A stretch of 11,033 nucleotides of DNA from Candidatus Chloroheliales bacterium (GCA_003243865.1 QHBQ01000233.1:1-11033), one strand, 5' to 3'; positions 1 to 6,812 are shown, counted from the stretch's first letter. Notes: generated from the sequence alone by a model not told the origin. Numbers and translations: made by a program.

Positions 1-251
1 ACTTTGTATTTAGCGTCAAGCTCGTCGCTCGGCATCGCCACCTCGGCCATCAGGGTGTAGAGCTGCTGCTGCGCGGTGTAGACTGCCTCGCGCACCCGCT
101 GCGACTGGCTGGCCGCGCGCGCCACCCCCAGCGCGGAACTGGCCTCGTCAAGGTCGCCGAGCGCCTCGATGCGCAGGTTGTACTTCGGCACCCGCTCCTT
201 GCCGCCGAGCAATCCGGTGTAGCCCGCATCACCTTTGCCTGAGAACTTCAT
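1..251 (-). CDS. pduO: PduO-type cob(I)alamin adenosyltransferase, N-terminal part (runs off window)
   Basis: ATP:corrinoid adenosyltransferase, which moves the 5'-deoxyadenosyl group of ATP onto cob(I)alamin to make coenzyme B12; cytosolic. Only the first 83 residues are present, against roughly 180-190 in the family. The visible part carries the PduO/MmaB N-terminal signature: the ATP-binding SGKGDAGYTGLLGG at residues 4-17, then ERVPK and the helix motif EALGDLDE at residues 29-36. The start is the ATG at 251-249, which overlaps the TGA of the upstream glycosyltransferase gene as ATGA, so translation is probably coupled; only a weak AAGG lies upstream. The homology to the PduO class is clear by motif. 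PduO versus MmaB naming cannot be settled without neighbouring B12-dependent enzyme genes. Confidence 0.88.
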   Translation of the reverse strand, partial: MKFSGKGDAGYTGLLGGKERVPKYNLRIEALGDLDEASSALGVARAASQSQRVREAVYTAQQQLYTLMAEVAMPSDELDAKYK

Positions 252-1405
252 GATTTTTCTACCTTTCTTCGATCGAACTCGCGGCGAGAGATGTAGATGA
301 GCAGGGCGACCAGCAGCAGGCTCATCAGCAGCAGGGCGACAAACTTGAGCAGCCGGTCTTCGAGCAGCAGGCCGAGTGCGCCAAAGCCGCCCGATACCGC
401 GTAGAAGAAAAACACCACCTGCCGCTGGCTGAAGCCCATGTCCAGCAATCGCTGGTGCAGGTGCAGGCGGTCGGCGGAGAGCGGCGAACGCTTGTGTGAG
501 ATGCGATAGATTGCCAGCCAGGTCGCATCGAGGATCGGCACGCCCAATACCAGCAGCGCGGTTGCCAGCTTGGCCCCGCCGATGAAGCTAATCACCGCCA
601 GGCAGTAGCCGAGGAACATCGCGCCCCCGTCGCCCATGAAGATGCGGGCCGGGTTGAAGTTGTAGGGTAGGAAGCCAATCATCGCCGCGACCAATATCAA
701 CGGCAGGAAGGCAATCGTGTTCTGGCCCAGGGCAAAGGTACGCAAAAACAATACCAGGCCGGAGATCAGGGTCACGCCCGCTGCTAGTCCGTCCAGCCCG
801 TCAATGAAGTTCATCAAATTGGTCATCCCCACGATCCAAAAGAAGGTGAGAATGATTGCCAGCCAGAGCGCGGGGTGCGAAATCTCGACCGTGTTGATGC
901 TCCCCGGCTTGAGCGGAAGGTGCAGCAGGCTGATCAGCTGCTGGGGCAGATTGAAACCACTGATCAGGATACCGTATGAGGTCTCATCGCTGGCGCTGAA
1001 CAGGCGGGGCAGGATGACGATCGCCGCCGCGCCAAACTGCACCAGCAGGCGGGGCAGGGCAGGCAGGCTACGGATATCGTCCCACAGCGCAACGGCAAAA
1101 ACCAGGGTTGCGCCAATCATCATTAGGGCCACGCGCCAGGCTTCCTGCACCCCGGCCTGCGCCCCTTGCGGGTTGTTCTCGCGGCCAATCGGCAGCACAA
1201 AGGTGAGGGCAAAGCCGAGCATCACCGCAACATAGATAGCGACGCCGCCAATGCGCGGCGTCGGGCTGGTATGCACCCGCCGCTCCTCGCCCGGCAACTG
1301 CAGCAACTGCCGCTGCCGCGCCCAGCGCTCGATGCGCGGGGTGAGTAGGTAGGTAGCAATCGCCACTGCCGCGAAGGTCAAAGCCATGTAGATATAAGTT
1401 GCCAA
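248..1405 (-). CDS. WecA/TagO-like undecaprenyl-phosphate sugar-1-phosphate transferase
   Basis: Polytopic membrane enzyme of the MraY/WecA/TagO family. It attaches a sugar-1-phosphate (usually GlcNAc-1-P from UDP-GlcNAc) to undecaprenyl phosphate, the first step in making cell-wall polymers, O-antigen or other surface glycans. The 385 residues hold about ten or eleven hydrophobic segments and the family motifs in order: PTPRIGG near residue 48, DD at 109-110 (Mg2+/prenyl phosphate site), NFIDGLDG at 199-206 (catalytic Asp region), MGDGG at 257-261, and DRLHLHQRLL from residue 312 with the H315-x-H317 pair that marks WecA/TagO rather than MraY. The start is TTG at 1405-1403, six bases after GAGG; an in-frame ATG at 1387 is a possible but less supported alternative. 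The gene leads an operon with the adenosyltransferase. The exact sugar substrate cannot be read from sequence. Confidence 0.92.
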   Translation of the reverse strand: MATYIYMALTFAAVAIATYLLTPRIERWARQRQLLQLPGEERRVHTSPTPRIGGVAIYVAVMLGFALTFVLPIGRENNPQGAQAGVQEAWRVALMMIGATLVFAVALWDDIRSLPALPRLLVQFGAAAIVILPRLFSASDETSYGILISGFNLPQQLISLLHLPLKPGSINTVEISHPALWLAIILTFFWIVGMTNLMNFIDGLDGLAAGVTLISGLVLFLRTFALGQNTIAFLPLILVAAMIGFLPYNFNPARIFMGDGGAMFLGYCLAVISFIGGAKLATALLVLGVPILDATWLAIYRISHKRSPLSADRLHLHQRLLDMGFSQRQVVFFFYAVSGGFGALGLLLEDRLLKFVALLLMSLLLVALLIYISRREFDRRKVEKS

Positions 1406-1411
1406 AACTCG

Positions 1412-1415
1412 CCTC
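1412..1415 (-). promoter_or_regulatory. Shine-Dalgarno site deciding the TTG start of the glycosyltransferase
   Basis: On the minus strand GAGG lies six bases before the TTG at 1405. This supports the non-ATG start over the in-frame ATG at 1387. Confidence 0.5.
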
Positions 1416-1440
1416 GGCCGCCTTTCAAGCTGTTGGAGAG

Positions 1441-1471
1441 ATTATAACACAGGCTATATCCCCCTTTACAA
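1441..1471 (-). promoter_or_regulatory. Putative sigma-70 promoter of the glycosyltransferase operon
   Basis: On the minus strand TATAAT (1446-1441) forms a consensus -10. The best -35 candidate is TTGTAA (1471-1466, 4 of 6) with a long 19-base spacer; TGTAAA (1470-1465) would give 18 bases but matches only 3 of 6. The leader to the TTG start would be about 30 bases. The -35 overlaps that of the divergent promoter on the other strand. Confidence 0.5.
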
Positions 1472-1493
1472 CCATTTGCTGCGCTGTTATAAT
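1465..1493 (+). promoter_or_regulatory. Strong sigma-70-like promoter of the FG-GAP/SLH gene
   Basis: TTTACA (1465-1470, 5 of 6 to the -35 consensus), a 17-base spacer and TATAAT (1488-1493, perfect -10). Transcription would begin about 50 bases before the ATG at 1550, and GGGAGG (1538-1543) sits six bases before that ATG. Confidence 0.75.
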
Positions 1494-1549
1494 AGTGAAA
1501 ATGGCGATGAAGAGGAAGTAGTTGATGAAGTAATGACGGGAGGCTAATC

Positions 1550-3481
1550 ATGCGAAAGCGAACTCTGGCGATTGTCCTGCTCACATTCTCAACCCTCAGC
1601 GTCTCGGTGCTGCTTAACACCAGCGTCAGCGGCTGTAGCGGGGTGAACTTTGCCCGCAGCGACGTTGCCACTGGCATGACCCCCATCGCGGTCACGGTTG
1701 CCGACTTCAACGTTGACGGCAGGCCCGACTTGCTGGTGGTCAACTATGCCCTTGCCAGCGTAGCGGTGCTGCTCGGCGATGGCGCGGGCGGCTTTGGTCC
1801 CCCGACCAACAGCGCGGTGTTCAGCCGTCCGGTGGCGGTGGCGGTGGGCGACTTCAACGCCGATGGCAAGCCCGACATCGTGGTGGCAAGTTATAGCGCA
1901 TATGCCGTCTGGGTGCTGCTCGGCAATGGCGATGGTAGCTTCGGTACGGCCTATTCCCAGACAGTCGGCGATCATCCTGATGCGGTGGTAGTGGCCGACT
2001 TTAACGGTGATGGCAAGCTCGACGTTGCTGCCGCCAATAATAACTCCAGCAATGTCTCCGTGCTGCTTGGCAATGGCGATGGCAGCTTTCAGCCTGCCGT
2101 CAACTACCCAGTCGGCAACCACCCAAGCTCAATCACGGTCGGCGACTTCAACCGCGATGGCAAGCTCGATTTGGTTACTGCCAACGCCAATGGCGGCGTA
2201 TCGGTGTTGCTAGGTAACGGCAACGGCACCTTTCAGCCTGCGGCCAGCTACACGGTCGGCGCTTATCCCCAGAGCGTGGCGGTGGGTGACTTCAACGCCG
2301 ATGGCAAGCCCGATATTGCGGTAGCGAACGGCAGCAGCAACAATATATCGGTGCTGCTCGGTAATGGTGACGGCACCTTCCTGCCTGCGGTTAATTACGC
2401 AGTTGGCACTCAGCCGATGTCAGTGGCGATCGCCGACTTCAATCGTGACGGCAAGCCCGACCTTGCTGCCGCTAACCTTGCCTCCAACAATCTCTCGGTG
2501 CTGCTCGGCAACGGCGACGGCAGCTTCCAGCCCGCCGTCAACTTCACAGTGGGTAATCAACCCCAGGGCGAGGTGGTGGGTGATTTCAATCTTGATGGTA
2601 GACCTGATCTTGCGGTGGCGAATAATGCCTCCAGCAGTGTCTCGCTGATGCTGAACACCTGTAGCAGTCTTACCCCTACCCCCTCCATGACCGGCACGCC
2701 ACCGACTGCCACTCGAACCGCCACCACTTCCCTAACAGGCACGCCTGTCATTGCAACCAACACGGCTACGCCCACTCACACCCCGCTGCCAACGAATACA
2801 TCAGTGCCAACAAACACGCCCAGTGGCCCAACTAGCACACCTGTGCCCACCAACACCCCAACCCCATCGCCGACTTTTAGCGGCCCTACGATTACCCCCG
2901 CCCCTACCGATTGCGCCAACCCGTTCGTGGATATCAGCGGCAACGTCTTCTATGTGGCAATCCACTACCTGAATTGTCGCGGGGTGATCAGCGGCACTGA
3001 CGCTACTCACTACACCCCCGCTGGCACCGCCACCCGCGGCCAGTTTGCCAAGATCGTCGTGCTCGGCTTTGCCCTGCCCCTCTACACCCCCAGCAGCGGC
3101 CAGACCTTCACCGATGTGCCGCCCGGCTACTTCGTCTATCTCTACATCGAGACTGGCTACCATGCCAGCATCCTGAGCGGCTTTGATGCCAATAGCTGCA
3201 TCACGCACAACGCACAGTATCCCTGCTATCTGCCCAACATCCCGATTAGCAGAGGCCAACTGACCAAGCTCGTGGTGCTGGCCGCGCAATACCCGCTGAT
3301 CACCCCCGCCAACCCCAGCTTCATTGACGTGCCGCGCAGCTATATCTTCTATACCTTCATCGAGACCGCTCATGCCAAAGGGGTAGTCAACGGCTATCGC
3401 GATCAGACCTTCCGCCCCAACAACAATATCCGCCGCGACGAGATGGCGCAAATCGTCTATAAAGGGGTGACGACACCCTGA
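1550..3481 (+). CDS. Secreted seven-repeat FG-GAP beta-propeller protein with three C-terminal SLH domains
   Basis: Probable cell-surface protein of 643 residues. Residues 1-28 form a signal peptide: RKR, then a hydrophobic core, ending VSG before Cys29. Seven FG-GAP/VCBS repeats follow, each with a Ca2+-binding loop of the form DFNxDGxxDL; the first Asp of each loop is residue 52, 101, 150, 199, 247, 296 and 345, a spacing of 48-49. The repeat frame is permuted: the N-terminus supplies the opening strand of one unit and the C-terminal unit lacks its GNGDGSF tail, as in a propeller closed by sequence from both ends. Cys29 and Cys371 bracket the propeller and could form a disulfide. Residues 372-454 are a Thr/Pro-rich linker. 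Three SLH domains start near residues 457, 518 and 588, with TRGQ, SRGQ and RRDE in the usual TRAE position, and should anchor it to wall polymer. Ligand unknown. Confidence 0.9.
   Translation: MRKRTLAIVLLTFSTLSVSVLLNTSVSGCSGVNFARSDVATGMTPIAVTVADFNVDGRPDLLVVNYALASVAVLLGDGAGGFGPPTNSAVFSRPVAVAVGDFNADGKPDIVVASYSAYAVWVLLGNGDGSFGTAYSQTVGDHPDAVVVADFNGDGKLDVAAANNNSSNVSVLLGNGDGSFQPAVNYPVGNHPSSITVGDFNRDGKLDLVTANANGGVSVLLGNGNGTFQPAASYTVGAYPQSVAVGDFNADGKPDIAVANGSSNNISVLLGNGDGTFLPAVNYAVGTQPMSVAIADFNRDGKPDLAAANLASNNLSVLLGNGDGSFQPAVNFTVGNQPQGEVVGDFNLDGRPDLAVANNASSSVSLMLNTCSSLTPTPSMTGTPPTATRTATTSLTGTPVIATNTATPTHTPLPTNTSVPTNTPSGPTSTPVPTNTPTPSPTFSGPTITPAPTDCANPFVDISGNVFYVAIHYLNCRGVISGTDATHYTPAGTATRGQFAKIVVLGFALPLYTPSSGQTFTDVPPGYFVYLYIETGYHASILSGFDANSCITHNAQYPCYLPNIPISRGQLTKLVVLAAQYPLITPANPSFIDVPRSYIFYTFIETAHAKGVVNGYRDQTFRPNNNIRRDEMAQIVYKGVTTP
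1703..2650 (+). repeat. Coding tandem repeat of about 147 bp, seven units
   Basis: The FG-GAP units are also visible as a DNA-level repeat. Codons for the motif Asp begin at 1703, 1850, 1997, 2144, 2288, 2435 and 2582, so the period is 147 bases except for one 144-base unit. Neighbouring units share long stretches around the GTGCTGCTCGGCAATGGCGA segment, which suggests growth by internal duplication. Confidence 0.85.
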
Positions 3482-3483
3482 CG

Positions 3484-3510
3484 GGATAAGGATTAAGGAT
3501 TAAGGATTAA
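3484..3510 (+). repeat. Heptamer array GGATTAA after the SLH gene stop
   Basis: Three perfect tandem copies of GGATTAA (3490-3496, 3497-3503, 3504-3510) preceded by a 6-base degenerate copy GGATAA (3484-3489). The array begins two bases after the TGA stop at 3479-3481 and runs directly into the hairpin at 3509. The same heptamer, in the same orientation relative to the upstream gene, follows the molybdopterin oxidoreductase at 9296-9329. Confidence 0.9.
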
Positions 3511-3540
3511 AGAAGACGCATCGTGGGGTGCGCCTTCTTT
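3509..3540 (+). terminator. Probable intrinsic terminator of the SLH gene
   Basis: AAAGAAG (3509-3515) pairs with CTTCTTT (3534-3540), and inside it CGCA (3517-3520) pairs with TGCG (3529-3532), with one A-C mismatch between and an 8-base loop. The T-rich right arm continues into ATTT. It lies 28 bases past the stop. The A/T-rich outer stem could serve as a terminator on either strand, but the inner helix is short. Confidence 0.55.
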
Positions 3541-3542
3541 AT

Positions 3543-3571
3543 TTGGCTAATCACCATGTTTAGCGTATAAT
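3543..3571 (+). promoter_or_regulatory. Putative sigma-70 promoter of the cax-cax-cyanophycinase operon
   Basis: TTGGCT (3543-3548, 4 of 6), a 17-base spacer and a perfect TATAAT (3566-3571), about 35 bases upstream of the ATG at 3612. It starts immediately behind the preceding terminator. TAGGAG (3595-3600) is the likely ribosome site, 11 bases before the ATG. Confidence 0.65.
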
Positions 3572-3611
3572 ACGCGCCAACGGTAGCGTAAGCATAGGAG
3601 CGGCAGCGTAG

Positions 3612-4763
3612 ATGGCAGAGCAGGAGAGCATCCAACCACGACAATTCAGCTTGGGCAGCATCCTTGACGCGATCAGCGGCTCAGACGGGGCGACGACCGT
3701 CGAGAGGATCATCTACAGCCTGCTCATCTTCGTGCCGATCGCTTTCGTGATCGGCTTCACCGGCGCAGGCGGCGGGCTGTGGGTATTCTTCAGCAGCGCG
3801 CTGGCGATTGTGCCAATGGCAAAGCTGCTTGGCACCGCCACTGAGGAGTTGGCAGCGCGGGTGGGCAGTGGCCTGGGCGGGCTGCTCAACTCCACCTTTG
3901 GCAACGCCACCGAACTGATCATCGCCTTCTTCGCCTTGCAGGCGGGCCTCACCGAAGTGGTCAAGGCCAGTCTGACCGGCTCGATTATTGGCAACCTGCT
4001 GTTCGTGCTGGGCCTGGCGGTGCTAGGGGGCGGAGTTAAACACGAGCGGCAAACCTTCAACGCGGTTGCAGTTAGCGCCAATTCCAGCCAGATGGGGGTG
4101 GCGACTATCGCGTTGGTAATTCCCGCGGTGTTCGCCTTCACCACCCCGGAACAATTGCGTAGCGGGCTGGTCGAAAACCTCAGCCTGGGAGTGGCGGGCG
4201 TGCTGCTGCTCTCCTATATAGCCCAACTGCTCTTCACCCTACGCACCCACCCCCACCTCTACGCCGAGCGGGCCGAGGAGGAGATCGGCGGCCCGCCCTG
4301 GCCGATCCGCAAGTCGCTGCTGATCCTGGCAGCTTGCACCATCATCATCGCCTTCCTCAGTGAGTTCCTGGTCAACGGCGTCGAGTACCTGACCAGCACC
4401 TTGGGCTGGACCGAACTGTTCGTCGGCGTCATCCTCATCGCCCTGATCGGCAACGCGGCGGAGAATATGGCTGCCGTGACCGTAGCGATGAAGAACAAAA
4501 TGAACCTGAGCATGAGCATTGCGATGGGCAGCAGCACGCAGATTGCCCTGTTCGTTGCGCCGGTGCTGGTGTTTATCGGCTTCTTCATGGGCGGCAACAG
4601 CCAGCTAACCCTGCTGTTTCAGCCGTTCGAGATCGCCGCGATTGTAATGGCGGTGGTGATTGTGGATCGCATTGCCCGCGACGGCGAGAGCAACTGGTTC
4701 GAGGGGGTGCAACTGTTGGCCGTCTACACCATCTTTGCGGTCGCCTTCTTCCTGCACCCTTAA
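3612..4763 (+). CDS. cax: Ca2+/H+ antiporter, CaCA (CAX) family, first of a tandem pair
   Basis: Integral membrane exchanger that extrudes Ca2+ (or a related divalent cation) against inward H+. The 383 residues show about eleven hydrophobic segments in two inverted halves. The c-1 repeat holds GNATE at 97-101 and the c-2 repeat GNAAE at 280-284; the two Glu residues are the expected cation/proton site. An acidic stretch around RAEEEIGG, between the halves, resembles the acidic loop of CAX proteins. Residue 285, after GNAAE, is Asn where most CAX proteins and the downstream paralogue have His. ATG start with TAGGAG 11 bases upstream. The next gene, 27 bases on, is a close paralogue (about 70% identical by eye), so this is a tandem duplication and the two products may differ in cation choice or assemble together. 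Ion specificity is inferred from family only. Confidence 0.93.
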   Translation: MAEQESIQPRQFSLGSILDAISGSDGATTVERIIYSLLIFVPIAFVIGFTGAGGGLWVFFSSALAIVPMAKLLGTATEELAARVGSGLGGLLNSTFGNATELIIAFFALQAGLTEVVKASLTGSIIGNLLFVLGLAVLGGGVKHERQTFNAVAVSANSSQMGVATIALVIPAVFAFTTPEQLRSGLVENLSLGVAGVLLLSYIAQLLFTLRTHPHLYAERAEEEIGGPPWPIRKSLLILAACTIIIAFLSEFLVNGVEYLTSTLGWTELFVGVILIALIGNAAENMAAVTVAMKNKMNLSMSIAMGSSTQIALFVAPVLVFIGFFMGGNSQLTLLFQPFEIAAIVMAVVIVDRIARDGESNWFEGVQLLAVYTIFAVAFFLHP

Positions 4764-4775
4764 CCTTGCTTTGTC

Positions 4776-4782
4776 AAGGAGG
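4776..4782 (+). promoter_or_regulatory. Shine-Dalgarno AAGGAGG deciding the TTG start of the second antiporter
   Basis: AAGGAGG sits eight bases before TTG at 4791, in the 27-base gap between the two antiporter genes. The next in-frame ATG is about 35 codons inside and would remove the conserved N-terminal region, so TTG is preferred. Confidence 0.85.
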
Positions 4783-4790
4783 CGAACGAT

Positions 4791-5939
4791 TTGGCAAGCG
4801 AGGAACAGCTGCCGCGACAACCCGGCTTCCGTCGAATTTTCGACGTAATCTCCACCGGCGACGGGGCGAGTACAGTAGACCTGGCGCTGTATTCGATGCT
4901 GGTATTCGTGCCGATCGCCTTCATCGTCGGGTTTGCCCATCTGGGCGGCATCTGGGTGTTTCTAACCAGCGCGTTGGCGATCATCCCGATGGCGAAGTTG
5001 CTAGGCACCGCCACTGAGGAGCTTGCCGCTCGCGTCGGCAGCGGCCTGGGTGGGCTGCTCAACGCCACCTTCGGCAATGCCACCGAACTGATCATCGCCT
5101 TCTTCGCGCTGCAAGCCGGTCTCACCGAGGTGGTGAAGGCGAGCATCACCGGCTCGATTATTGGCAACCTGCTGTTCGTGCTGGGGCTGGCGATCGTGGC
5201 GGGCGGGGCGCGGCGCGAGAAGCAAACCTTCAACCCGACTGCCGCCAGCGCCAGTTCCAGCCAGATGACCGTTGCGGTTGCCGCGCTGATCATCCCGGCG
5301 GTATTCGTCGCGGCTGGCTCGACTAAGGGCCACACCGAGGTCGCGCTGGAAAGCATCAGCCTGGCGGTGGCAGCGGTGCTGCTGCTTACCTATCTCGCGC
5401 AGCTAATCTTCAGCCTGCGCACCCATTCGCACCTCTACCACGATCAGGCGCTCGAAGAGGTGGGCGGTCAGGTGTGGACGGTGCGCAAGGCGCTAATTAT
5501 GCTGGCGATCAGTGCGGTCATTATCGGCTTTCTTAGCGAATTCCTGGTGCAGGGGGTCGAATACCTGACCAGCACCTTGGGCTGGACCGAACTGTTCGTC
5601 GGCGTGGTGCTGGTGGCGATTGTCGGCAACGCGGCGGAACACATGAGCGCGGTGACGGTCGCGCTCAAGGATCGCATGAACCTGAGCATGAGCATCGTGA
5701 TGGGCAGCAGCACGCAAATCGCCCTGTTCGTCGCGCCAGTGCTGGTGTTTGTTGGCTTCTTCATGGGTGGCAACAGCCAGCTAACCCTGCTGTTCCATCC
5801 CGTGGAAATCGTGGCGGTGGTGCTGGCGGTGCTGATTGTGGACATTATCTCGCGCGACGGCGAGAGCAACTGGCTGGAGGGTGTGCAACTGCTGGCGGTC
5901 TATGCCATCCTCGCGGTGGCCTTCTTCGTACTCGAATGA
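4791..5939 (+). CDS. cax: Ca2+/H+ antiporter, CaCA (CAX) family, second of a tandem pair
   Basis: Paralogue of the preceding gene with the same length (382 residues), topology and motifs: GNATE at 95-99 in the c-1 repeat and GNAAEH at 279-284 in the c-2 repeat, here with the usual His. The N-terminal cytosolic segment also starts with a similar pattern in both proteins (a basic stretch, then a xDGAxTV motif before the first helix). The two differ most in the loop after PAVF and in the acidic central loop, which may bear on regulation or specificity. Start codon TTG with a perfect AAGGAGG. The TGA stop overlaps the cyanophycinase ATG by four bases, so the three genes should be read from one mRNA. 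Function follows from family; the substrate could be Ca2+ or another divalent cation. Confidence 0.93.
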   Translation: MASEEQLPRQPGFRRIFDVISTGDGASTVDLALYSMLVFVPIAFIVGFAHLGGIWVFLTSALAIIPMAKLLGTATEELAARVGSGLGGLLNATFGNATELIIAFFALQAGLTEVVKASITGSIIGNLLFVLGLAIVAGGARREKQTFNPTAASASSSQMTVAVAALIIPAVFVAAGSTKGHTEVALESISLAVAAVLLLTYLAQLIFSLRTHSHLYHDQALEEVGGQVWTVRKALIMLAISAVIIGFLSEFLVQGVEYLTSTLGWTELFVGVVLVAIVGNAAEHMSAVTVALKDRMNLSMSIVMGSSTQIALFVAPVLVFVGFFMGGNSQLTLLFHPVEIVAVVLAVLIVDIISRDGESNWLEGVQLLAVYAILAVAFFVLE

Positions 5940-6778
5940 GTGAGAACCTGAATAGCCAACCAACAATCCTGCCCGGCGCGACTGGCACCCTGTTCATCAT
6001 CGGCGGTCACGAGGACAAGAGCGAGCCGATGACCATCCTGCGCCGCTTCGTCGCCGCAGCGGGCGGGGCGAACGCCCGCATCGTGGCGATCACCACCGCC
6101 AGCGCGATACCGGAGGTGATGGCCGCCACCTACGCGGCGGCGTTCAAGACGCTGGGGGTGACGAACTTCACTGCGTTGGAGGTGGCGAGCCGCGCCCAGG
6201 CCAACGACCCAGCGATTATTGCTGCTTGCAACCAGGCCAGCGGCATCCTGCTAAGTGGTGGCGAACAGGTGCGGCTGACCGTGGAGCTGGGTGGCACGCA
6301 ACTTGAAGAGGCGGTCAGGCAACGCTACATCGCCGGTGCGGTCGTGGCGGGTACCAGCGCAGGCGCATCGGCGCTGGGCGAGACCTCCATTCTCGACGGC
6401 CCCGCTAGCTTCGAGGTGCTGCGCGAGGGGGTTTCGCTCGGCGCGGGCCTCGATCTGGTGCGCAATGTGCTGATTGATCAGCACTTCGACCAGCGACTGC
6501 GCATCTATCGGCTGCTCAGTGTGCTGGCGCTCAACCCGGGGCTGCTGGCGGTCGGCATTGACGAGGATACCGCCATCATCGTCACCCCCGACGGCTGCGC
6601 CGAGGTAATTGGCAGCGGCGCGGTCACAATCGTGGATGGCCGCTTCATCACCTATACCAACCTGCCCAACGTAGACAAGGGCCAACCCATCTCCATCACC
6701 GGCCTGACCCTGCACATCCTCACCGACGGCCATAAGTTCGACCTGAACACCCGCACGCCGATAATACCAACTACGTAG
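5936..6778 (+). CDS. cphB: Cyanophycinase (peptidase family S51)
   Basis: Serine exopeptidase that cuts cyanophycin (multi-L-arginyl-poly-L-aspartate) to beta-Asp-Arg dipeptides, which other enzymes split to Asp and Arg; cytosolic, no signal peptide. The 280 residues show the family order: GTLFIIGGHEDK near the N-terminus, LSGGEQ (usual form TGGDQ), nucleophile Ser141 in GTSAGAS, His183 in IDQHFDQR and Glu210 in GIDEDTA. The Ser-His and His-Glu distances, 42 and 27 residues, match my recollection of the Synechocystis enzyme's Ser132/His174/Glu201. The ATG overlaps the antiporter TGA and I see no good ribosome site, so translation is probably coupled. No cyanophycin synthetase (cphA) is in the window; without one elsewhere, the true substrate may be another beta-aspartyl or Arg-rich peptide. 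Confidence 0.9.
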   Translation: MSENLNSQPTILPGATGTLFIIGGHEDKSEPMTILRRFVAAAGGANARIVAITTASAIPEVMAATYAAAFKTLGVTNFTALEVASRAQANDPAIIAACNQASGILLSGGEQVRLTVELGGTQLEEAVRQRYIAGAVVAGTSAGASALGETSILDGPASFEVLREGVSLGAGLDLVRNVLIDQHFDQRLRIYRLLSVLALNPGLLAVGIDEDTAIIVTPDGCAEVIGSGAVTIVDGRFITYTNLPNVDKGQPISITGLTLHILTDGHKFDLNTRTPIIPTT

Positions 6779-6799
6779 GCATGAGGCATGAGGCATGAG
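6777..6799 (+). repeat. Heptamer array AGGCATG at the cyanophycinase stop
   Basis: Three perfect tandem copies of AGGCATG (6777-6783, 6784-6790, 6791-6797) plus AG. The first copy begins inside the TAG stop codon (6776-6778). Each copy reads TGA across its join, and because seven is not a multiple of three the stops fall in all three forward frames. Confidence 0.9.
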
Positions 6800-6812
6800 T
6801 AAAGGCAAAACC

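Noticed and set aside
50..232. Minus-strand 60-codon frame at the left end
   Set aside because: It is out of frame with the adenosyltransferase, whose motifs are clear in the frame starting at 251.
1501..1521. Six-codon leader peptide (MAMKRK) upstream of the FG-GAP/SLH gene
   Set aside because: Too short and basic by chance in purine-rich leader DNA; no ribosome site or attenuator structure nearby.
1628..1639. Lipobox V-S-G-C at residues 26-29 of the FG-GAP/SLH protein
   Set aside because: It fits a loose lipobox, but the partner Cys371 and the SLH anchor make a disulfide more likely; not called as a lipoprotein.
2801..3451. Antisense open frame of 216 codons opposite the SLH domains
   Set aside because: It is a mirror of the SLH coding region: low complexity, no ribosome site, no recognisable motif, and the plus strand is clearly coding.
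4760..5356. Antisense open frame of 198 codons opposite the second antiporter
   Set aside because: A matching antisense frame exists opposite the first antiporter, as expected from two paralogues with the same codon bias; nothing in it looks like a protein family.
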